A stretch of 64,000 bases of DNA from Virgibacillus chiguensis (GTDB taxonomy: Bacteria > Bacillota > Bacilli > Bacillales > Amphibacillaceae): positions 310,001 to 374,000 of the forward strand of contig NZ_FQXD01000001.1 in NCBI RefSeq assembly GCF_900129865.1, written 5' to 3'. The position numbers were made by a program, and so were the translations under genes. Below, piece after piece: positions 57,686-64,000 of the stretch (the first letter of the stretch is position 1; every line of letters begins with the position of its first letter). The notes beneath the pieces are model-generated. The model was not told the DNA's origin. It ran no database searches and saw only the letters and a program-made list of their open reading frames with translations.

Positions 57686-58032
57686 AAAAAAATCACCTTT
57701 ATTCGCGAAATCGAGTCTAATTTTTAGTTATTTAAATAGTTTCATTATATAATTTTCAGATACATGTGTCCATTGTTAGAATCAGCCAATTACAATAATC
57801 GAGTTTGAGTAAATGTAATTGCCTAAAAATATAGTATACTGGCTTTAAAGAAGATTGATTGGAAATTTAAACTATTTCCTGCGCTATTATCATTTAATTT
57901 GACAATATATCTAGATGCATTTTTAATAGCCATTTTGATTCATAAGGCGAAGTATAATATGTATTGTTAGCATTCGTTAAGCTTTAATCAACCCTTGGTT
58001 GACCCGTTTATGTATACCGCAGTAATAACAAT
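57686..58032. other. Gene-free gap between apt and relA
   Basis: About 350 bp, unusually long for the apt-relA pair, with no supported ORF. It must hold a relA promoter on the minus strand. Confidence 0.4.
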
Positions 58033-58061
58033 AGGCCTAACGAAGGTTTATCGTCAGACCT
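58033..58061 (-). terminator. Possible terminator after apt
   Basis: AGGTCTGACGA pairs with TCGTTAGGCCT (minus strand, two G-U pairs), followed by ATTGTTATT. Twelve bases past the apt stop. Confidence 0.55.
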
Positions 58062-58072
58062 AATTGGCACCG

Positions 58073-58585
58073 TTAAAAACGCATCAAAGATAGTACATCA
58101 TAACCTTTTAGTTTGTCCATTCCATTTAAATAACTTAATTCAATAATAAATGCACATCCAGCAACAACACCACCGAGTTCTTCTACTAATTGAATGGTTG
58201 CTTGGATCGTACCCCCTGTTGCTAATAAATCATCTGTAATTAATACGCGTTGGCCCGGTTTAATTGCATCTTTATGAATGGTTAAGACATTTTTTCCGTA
58301 CTCCAAACCATAATCTACTTTAATAACTTCACGCGGAAGTTTCCCCTCCTTTCTCACTGGAGCAAATCCAACTCCTAACGAATAAGAGACGGGACATCCT
58401 ATAATAAATCCTCTCGCTTCTGGACCTACAACGACATCTATTTCTTTTTGTTGCGCGTATTCCACAATTTCGTCTACTGCTGAATGAAAGGCTTCCCCAT
58501 TTGCCATTAATGGTGTAATGTCTTTAAATTTAATTCCTTCCTTTGGCCAATCTTCTACAATTTTAATATATTTTTTATAATCCAT
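58073..58585 (-). CDS. apt: Adenine phosphoribosyltransferase
   Basis: Converts adenine and PRPP to AMP. It has 170 residues. The PRPP-binding motif [14 protein letters not shown] lies at about 120-133; [10 protein letters not shown] and [16 protein letters not shown] are family blocks. Its start overlaps the recJ stop by eleven bases, so it is coupled to recJ. Confidence 0.96.
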   Translation of the reverse strand: MDYKKYIKIVEDWPKEGIKFKDITPLMANGEAFHSAVDEIVEYAQQKEIDVVVGPEARGFIIGCPVSYSLGVGFAPVRKEGKLPREVIKVDYGLEYGKNVLTIHKDAIKPGQRVLITDDLLATGGTIQATIQLVEELGGVVAGCAFIIELSYLNGMDKLKGYDVLSLMRF

Positions 58586-60899
58586 AGCTTTGTTCCTCCT
58601 TGGGGCTTCCCAAATGTTCCATACAATTTGTAAAATGTTTTTTTAATTGCTCGTAGTTTGAGTAGTACAGTTTCCTTTCAATCTCAGCTTGCTGTAAACG
58701 TTTCTGATATGTTGCTGACTCCTGCAAATCTTTTTTTAAAGGCTTTTCTTCAACCTGTATAATTCTGCCTTCTATCTGTATAAAATGAAGTTCGTAAAAC
58801 ACATGAATTAAGAACAACAATTTATCCTTGCTCCAACCATTTGTTTGAGCAAATGGAGGTAAATCATTATCAATGGATACTACCTTTTTTTGTTGTAAAA
58901 AAACATACATCTTTTTAAAGTCGTCTCTAGACGGGAAAGCACGCAAATAAATGCTATCTTTTACATAATAACACAGATGAATATTTTTTGGCTTCATTTG
59001 TTTCAGCAATGCTTCTAAGTCTTTTAAGTTTGATGGCAGTGCAAATAAAATTAATGTATCCACATTTTCCAAAGAAGACCAGTCGTCTTGATAGTCCTTA
59101 TGAGGGATTCCTAAAGATTGCGCACGGGTACGATCTCCTATGCTAAAAACAGATGCGTATGAATGAATAAATTCATTTACATGTACTTGCCGCTTTCCAC
59201 GATGATCAAACAGCTGCCATTCATCAATAGACAAGTCTTGAATCATTAGCTGTGGTTTTTGACTACCATTCCATTCATTAATGGTTAACTCCCCTACGAT
59301 GTTAACAGGCGTATGAGGAGTAAGGTAGTTATACAACTCTCCAAAGCCAAAACCGATCGCATCAAGTTGTTGATTATCTTCTGTGAACTGCAATTTAAGG
59401 TGATTTTTCATACTCCCAATTTGCCTTGATTGTTCTGGTATAGCTTTTATATGAAACAACGGTTTTGGGTTATGCATTCCAAATGGAGCTAATTGTTGAA
59501 TTTCCTTAATTAAAGGAATAGTTATTTGTGAAACAGGTAAAGTGGCATGAATATTTAGCTCTTGTTTGAAGTCTGACTCGCTTAATTGTTGAGCGATTTG
59601 TTTGTTTAAGGCTTGTTCCAACGGTTGAACATTCGTTAATGCTAATGTCATCCCTGCTGCTTGAGAATGTCCGCCAAATTGCTCAAATAAATGATTTACT
59701 TGCATGCAATTGTGAAATAAATCAAAAGCCGGGACGCTTCTGGCAGATCCTTTTGCAATTCCTACATTCGGTTTGATAGACAGAACAATTGCTGGTCTGT
59801 CCCATTTACGAACTAACTTAGAAGCCACAATTCCTAATACCCCTTCATTCCAACCTTCCTTTGCTACAACAATAACGTCTTGCTGCTCTTTATCAGATAG
59901 TAATTGCTCTGCTTCTTTTACAATTTTTTGCACAATTTGTTGTCTTTCGCTATTTATCTCTTCCATTTCTTCAGCGATGGTTTTAGCTTCTTGTGGATCT
60001 TCAGTTAGCATTAATTCAACTGCCATGTCTGCTGATTGAAGCCTTCCTACAGCATTTATTCTCGGACCGATAGCAAAACCGACATCTTCTTCGGTTACAT
60101 TACCGTCAATGTTTGCAGTCCGTTTTAAAGCCTTTAAACCAGGATTGGTGGTATTTGCTAATTCTTTTAAACCGTGATATACCAATATACGATTTTCATC
60201 CACTAACGGTACAAGGTCTGCTACAGTGCCTATTGCAACAAAACTTAACAATTGCTTGGGAAGATACCCAAGCAACGCTTGCGCAAATTTAAATGCTACG
60301 CCAACTCCTGCTAACTCCTGAAATAAATAATCAGGTGAGCATTTAGGATGAATAATCGCATAACAATCTGGTACATTTGCTTGAACCTCATGATGGTCTG
60401 TAATAATTAAATCCATGCCTAATTCTTGCGCTATTTTTGCTTCTTCTATAGCGGCAATACCGGTGTCTACCGTTATTATAAGTGTATAACCCTCTCGATG
60501 TGCTTGTCGAAAGGCAGCTTCATTTGGTCCATACCCCTCTGTAAAACGATTCGGAATATAATAGTCGCACTGAGCATCTAATTCTTGTAATGCCTTTATC
60601 AAAACCGTTGTAGCAGTAACTCCATCAGCATCATAATCACCAAACACAAGCAGTTTTTCACCTTGTTCAATTGCTAATTTCACTCTTTTTACTGCTTTAT
60701 CTATGGAAAGAAGTTTATCTGGACTATGTAAATCTTCTACATCTGGTTTTAAAAATTTAGATACAGCTTGCTTTGTCGTAACCCCTCTTTGTACCAGTAA
60801 TTTTTCAATGATAGGGGAAATAGACGGGGAGTCGTTGTCCCTTTCTACGTTCGTTATTACTTGTTCCATAAAATTCCAATTCGCCTTACTTGCCAACAT
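58575..60899 (-). CDS. recJ: Single-stranded-DNA-specific exonuclease RecJ
   Basis: A 5'-3' ssDNA exonuclease of the DHH superfamily, 774 residues. Motif [12 protein letters not shown], the DHH motif ITDHHEVQ, and [12 protein letters not shown] in the DHHA1 domain are present. An OB domain (about 470-565) and a long Bacillus-type C-terminal extension (about 570-774) follow. The ATG is preceded by AGGGGG. Confidence 0.96.
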   Translation of the reverse strand: MLASKANWNFMEQVITNVERDNDSPSISPIIEKLLVQRGVTTKQAVSKFLKPDVEDLHSPDKLLSIDKAVKRVKLAIEQGEKLLVFGDYDADGVTATTVLIKALQELDAQCDYYIPNRFTEGYGPNEAAFRQAHREGYTLIITVDTGIAAIEEAKIAQELGMDLIITDHHEVQANVPDCYAIIHPKCSPDYLFQELAGVGVAFKFAQALLGYLPKQLLSFVAIGTVADLVPLVDENRILVYHGLKELANTTNPGLKALKRTANIDGNVTEEDVGFAIGPRINAVGRLQSADMAVELMLTEDPQEAKTIAEEMEEINSERQQIVQKIVKEAEQLLSDKEQQDVIVVAKEGWNEGVLGIVASKLVRKWDRPAIVLSIKPNVGIAKGSARSVPAFDLFHNCMQVNHLFEQFGGHSQAAGMTLALTNVQPLEQALNKQIAQQLSESDFKQELNIHATLPVSQITIPLIKEIQQLAPFGMHNPKPLFHIKAIPEQSRQIGSMKNHLKLQFTEDNQQLDAIGFGFGELYNYLTPHTPVNIVGELTINEWNGSQKPQLMIQDLSIDEWQLFDHRGKRQVHVNEFIHSYASVFSIGDRTRAQSLGIPHKDYQDDWSSLENVDTLILFALPSNLKDLEALLKQMKPKNIHLCYYVKDSIYLRAFPSRDDFKKMYVFLQQKKVVSIDNDLPPFAQTNGWSKDKLLFLIHVFYELHFIQIEGRIIQVEEKPLKKDLQESATYQKRLQQAEIERKLYYSNYEQLKKHFTNCMEHLGSPKEEQSYGL

Positions 60900-60991
60900 A
60901 ATTTAACCCCCTGACCTATCCATTATACATAAATAGATACAGGGGGAGCAACTAGATTTCCTTTATAGCATTTTTTGTCATGAAATGAAGA

Positions 60992-61318
60992 TTATTTTTC
61001 TTCCTCATCATGAAATTGCACCGTTTCCATTTCTTCTTTCGTCTGTGAAATACCTTCTTCTTCTAACCTGTTCATCAAGTTGAAATTTTCAGCTTCAAGA
61101 CGTTTCATTTCTCTTTGCATCCGGTACATCTTAATTAGCCCTACTGTTGCGGTTATTAAACCGCCCATTAATACGGAAAATAGAATGACTAATATTAACG
61201 GTGATTCTGCGGACCAAAAGAGGTAATTCACCTCCACTGCCTCCACATTCGTAACGGCAAATACTGCTACGATAATAACAAAAATTATGGCAAATATAAC
61301 ATATGTTTGACCTCTCAC
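60992..61318 (-). CDS. LapA-domain membrane protein (YrvD-like)
   Basis: A 108-residue protein with two membrane helices (about 6-24 and 41-63) and an acidic coiled tail (MQREMKRLEAENFNLMNRLE). It matches the LapA/DUF1049 family and the position of yrvD in B. subtilis, between secDF and recJ. I choose GTG (61316-61318), five bases after GGAGGGG; an upstream in-frame ATG at 61390 has no ribosome site. Function unknown in Firmicutes. Confidence 0.85.
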   Translation of the reverse strand: MRGQTYVIFAIIFVIIVAVFAVTNVEAVEVNYLFWSAESPLILVILFSVLMGGLITATVGLIKMYRMQREMKRLEAENFNLMNRLEEEGISQTKEEMETVQFHDEEEK

Positions 61319-61463
61319 ATATTCCCCTCCTTTTAGAAAGACTTGGCAATCAACCAAGTGTGTATGAGTGAAAAGAATTGCCGCTTCCATATACTATCAA
61401 AGTTTATCCTTTCGAATGGTGTAAAAACAAACGCAGTATTATATTCCCTTTGTTCCCTTTTCT

Positions 61464-61490
61464 ATAACCATCCTTAAAAGTAAGGACGGC
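61464..61490 (-). terminator. Possible terminator after secDF
   Basis: CCGTCCTTA pairs with TAAGGATGG (one G-U, CTTT loop) about 50 bp past the secDF stop; the U-tract is weak. Confidence 0.4.
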
Positions 61491-61537
61491 TCTACACCGA
61501 ACGCACTTAAACGTTTGATGAGAGCCTCTCTTAGCAT

Positions 61538-63808
61538 CTATACTTGTGGGCCTTCTACACGCTTTTTCTTTGTAAAATCAACTGGTTTTTTCTTAATCAT
61601 TTTTCCTCTCCATACAAGCCATAATTGTGAGGCTAAGAAAAGTGACGAATACGTACCAGCTAATAAACCAAACGTTAACGCAATTGCAAATCCACCAATT
61701 GATTCAGCACCTAGAAATAGAAATGCTAATACTGCAATTAACGTTGTAATGGATGTATTGATACTACGTACAAATGTTTGTACTAAACTTCGATTAACAA
61801 CGCTAGCAAGCTCTTTATACGATTTGATTTTTTTCTTGTTCCTTAAATTCTCTCTAATTCGGTCAAATGTAACAATGGTATCATTTATAGAATAACCAAC
61901 AATCGTAAGAACAGCCGCTACAATGGTTATATCAAATTCAATTTGCGTTACACTAAAAATTGCGATTGTAAAGAAAGCATCATGTAATAAAGCAATGATC
62001 GCCGTAATAGCGAAAAAGAATTCAAAACGAATAGTGACATAAATAATCATAAATATAGAAGCAATGGCGACAGCGTAAGCCGCATTTTTTACGAGCTCTT
62101 CACCAACAATTGGTGAAACCACACTTACGTTTGGCTCATTGCCATAAGTGTCTACAAAATGACTTTTCACTTCAGCAATTTTGTCTTTACTTAATACTCT
62201 ATCAAATCTCGCAATAGCCATCTCTCCATTTTCCCCTGAAGAAACGATCGATTTAACTTCAAGGTCAAGCTTGCCAAATTCCTTCTCTACTTCATCTGTA
62301 GTAATGCTAGTTTCAGCTAAAATTTCAATTCTGGAACCACTTGCAAAGTCGATACCTGGATTTAATTTAAACAAGGCAAGGGAGACGATTCCTAGCACAA
62401 CCATAACCGTTGAAATCCAAAAGAATTTCTTTCGATGTTGTACAACATTGATTTCTCGATTAAATAATTTTGCTTCTTCATCTTGCTTATCCTTAATATC
62501 TTTAATGTCTGAGCTTTTTACAGCAAACCAACTAGGACGCTGTTTTAAAAACTTACTTTTTATCCATAAACTTAAGAGTAAACGTGTACCAAACACAGCC
62601 GTAATAAAGCTCACAAGAATACTAACAATTAACATCGTTGCAAAACCTTTGACAGAGCTTGTTCCAAAAATAAATAATACGGAAGCTGCAATTAATGTGG
62701 TGATGTTTGCATCTAATATGGTTGAAAGTGAATTCTTCGTACCAGCTTTAAATGAAGAAATTAACGATTTTCCAGTACGTAATTCTTCCTTAATGCGCTC
62801 GAATGTAATAACATTGGCATCAACAGCCATACCAACACCGAGAATAAGAGCAGCAATACCTGGTAACGTCAATACACCATTCATTAATTCAAACACAAAT
62901 AAAATAAGGTAAATATAGAAACTTAAATTAATTGCAGCAATTAAGCCAGGAAAACGATAAACAGCTATCATAAAGAGAAAGATGATACCAACACCGATAA
63001 ACCCTGCAAAAACAGTTTTGTTTAACGCCTGCTCCCCAAACTGCGCTCCTACCGATGTAGAATATTTCTCTTCCATATGTACCGGTAAGGAACCAGAATT
63101 AATGACATTGGCTAATTGCTTTGCAGATTCCACAGTGAAATTACCAGAAATCATGACTTGGTTCGTATTTAATGTCTGCGTTACGCTAGGAGCAGAAACA
63201 TATTTAGGATCCTCTTTTCCATACTCTTCTGCAAAAGAATCACCTTCTTTGTAATCCATCCAAATTACTAATAAATTATCTGGATAAGTCGTTTCTGGGT
63301 TATTCATATCCTTTATTTTACTCGTTACTTCACCAAATTTCTCTGCATCCTTCAATTCTAATGTAACGATTGGTTGATTATTTTTAGGATCGAAATCCTG
63401 CTTCGCGCTATTTTCCTTAACATCATTGCCGCTTAAAAGTTCTTTATCATTAACATCACGAAAAGAAAGCTGTGCTGTTGTAGATAATAATTCTCTCGCT
63501 TCGGTTTGATTTTCTACTCCAGCAAGCTGGACACGAATGCGGTCTTCTCCTTCAATATCTATACTTGCTTCACTAATTCCAAGTCGATTCACACGGTCAT
63601 TTAACGTCTCTACCGTTGACTCTAACGTTGTACGGTCTACCTCCTTTTGAGTGTCAACTGGTTCAACTTTATATAGAACCTCAAATCCGCCTTGTAAATC
63701 CAAACCTAAATTAATATCTTTTGTAATCCCTGTAACCGTTGTTCCAATTGTACCAGCAAAAATAAGTACGATTAGAAAAAAGGCAACAATTCTGCCTCTT
63801 ATTTTCAT
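61538..63808 (-). CDS. secDF: Protein translocase subunits SecD and SecF, fused
   Basis: A proton-driven secretion accessory of 756 residues with twelve predicted helices. The SecD half (about 1-430) has GLDLQGGFEVLYKVE, the periplasmic P1 region and ALILGVGMAVDANVITFERI; the SecF half (about 450-750) has IDFASGSRIEI and VGYSINDTIVTFDRIRENL. The DAN and DT motifs are the proton-path Asp residues. Fusion is normal for Bacillus. The ATG has AGGGAGG ten bases upstream. Confidence 0.96.
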   Translation of the reverse strand: MKIRGRIVAFFLIVLIFAGTIGTTVTGITKDINLGLDLQGGFEVLYKVEPVDTQKEVDRTTLESTVETLNDRVNRLGISEASIDIEGEDRIRVQLAGVENQTEARELLSTTAQLSFRDVNDKELLSGNDVKENSAKQDFDPKNNQPIVTLELKDAEKFGEVTSKIKDMNNPETTYPDNLLVIWMDYKEGDSFAEEYGKEDPKYVSAPSVTQTLNTNQVMISGNFTVESAKQLANVINSGSLPVHMEEKYSTSVGAQFGEQALNKTVFAGFIGVGIIFLFMIAVYRFPGLIAAINLSFYIYLILFVFELMNGVLTLPGIAALILGVGMAVDANVITFERIKEELRTGKSLISSFKAGTKNSLSTILDANITTLIAASVLFIFGTSSVKGFATMLIVSILVSFITAVFGTRLLLSLWIKSKFLKQRPSWFAVKSSDIKDIKDKQDEEAKLFNREINVVQHRKKFFWISTVMVVLGIVSLALFKLNPGIDFASGSRIEILAETSITTDEVEKEFGKLDLEVKSIVSSGENGEMAIARFDRVLSKDKIAEVKSHFVDTYGNEPNVSVVSPIVGEELVKNAAYAVAIASIFMIIYVTIRFEFFFAITAIIALLHDAFFTIAIFSVTQIEFDITIVAAVLTIVGYSINDTIVTFDRIRENLRNKKKIKSYKELASVVNRSLVQTFVRSINTSITTLIAVLAFLFLGAESIGGFAIALTFGLLAGTYSSLFLASQLWLVWRGKMIKKKPVDFTKKKRVEGPQV

Positions 63809-63858
63809 TTCAAATTGTCCTCCCTCTTATCATTAGGGTCATTCATTATGTAAGTCAA

Positions 63859-64000
63859 TTAATGATGATTGATTTCTGTATTCGTTACTGCTGCAATAGA
63901 AGCAAATAAATCATCATTTTGCTGTGCACTTACTGTTAAATAACTAATGTAAGTAGCTGTTGTCAATTGAAAAATGTCTTGTACTACTTCATAAATTCTT
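63859..64000 (-). CDS. comN: 3' end of a comN-like post-transcriptional regulator gene
   Basis: The last 46 residues are visible: RIYEVVQDIFQLTTATYISY, then LTVSAQQNDDLFASI and a short tail. The gene upstream of secDF in B. subtilis is comN (yrzD), a regulator of comE mRNA placement, and the ending resembles that family (YxVVxDI...YLTV). The N-terminus lies beyond the window. The name is tentative and rests on position plus a weak motif. Confidence 0.5.
   Translation of the reverse strand, partial: RIYEVVQDIFQLTTATYISYLTVSAQQNDDLFASIAAVTNTEINHH

Noticed and set aside
62181-62912. 243-codon open frame on the plus strand opposite secDF
   Set aside because: Shadow of a well-supported secDF frame; no ribosome site or recognisable domain.

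Overview
The window is a stretch of chromosome from a low-GC, endospore-forming, competence-capable Gram-positive bacterium of the Bacillaceae. Support comes from the spore genes (spoIIP, gpr, sigK, sda, an rsfA-type regulator), the late competence operon (comEA-comEB-comEC), two T-box leaders, AGGAGG-type ribosome binding sites, and a gene order close to the Bacillus subtilis lepA to secDF region. The Mrp operon and some gene losses relative to B. subtilis suggest a halotolerant genus such as Virgibacillus or Oceanobacillus; that genus guess is inference only.

Layout. 1-7565: lepA (3' end cut by the window edge), yqxA, spoIIP, gpr, rpsT, holA and yqzM. 7806-16553: comEC, comEB, comEA, then a dense housekeeping operon yqeM-rsfS-yqeK-nadD-yhbY-aroE-yqeH-yqeG, all on the minus strand. 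17084-17415: a cluster of DnaA boxes and sda. 17979-23261: a plus-strand Mrp Na+/H+ antiporter operon that has mrpA, C, D, E, F and G but no mrpB. 23385-26611: a MurNAc operon (decayed murQ, then murP and mupG). 27042-29296: uninterrupted sigK, an HXXEE membrane protein and a lone holin-like gene. 29571-39095: yrhC, mtnN, yrrS, greA, udk, trmR, mltG, yrzB, ruvX, yrzL and alaS with a T-box. 39512-46722: an AI-2E-type permease, recD2, a TPR protein, mnmA, iscS and cymR. 46881-53635: rarA, rsfA, a 6S RNA candidate, and aspS/hisS behind a T-box. 53748-64000: a secreted amidase, dtd, relA, apt, recJ, a LapA-domain protein, secDF and the 3' end of a comN-like gene.

How the genes work together. Most are housekeeping: tRNA charging and modification (alaS, hisS, aspS, mnmA with the sulfur donor iscS, trmR, dtd), ribosome assembly (yqeH, rsfS, yhbY, rpsT), recombination and repair (recJ, recD2, rarA, ruvX, holA), stringent response (relA), and secretion and wall metabolism (secDF, mltG, amidase). 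Sporulation control is spread through the window and links to replication through the DnaA-box cluster in front of sda.

The least ordinary signal is a 262-263 bp structured intergenic repeat present in three full copies (5154-5415, 7303-7565, 35038-35299) plus a relic (27921-27994). In every full copy one end lies a few bases beyond the U-tract of a different intrinsic terminator, always in the same relative orientation, and every full copy keeps a perfect DnaA box (TTATCCACA). Other points of interest are the murQ pseudogene in an otherwise intact MurNAc operon, the Mrp operon without mrpB, trmR without its usual neighbouring U32-family hydroxylase genes, and a hisS-aspS T-box whose specifier and acceptor-binding bases both match tRNA-Asp.
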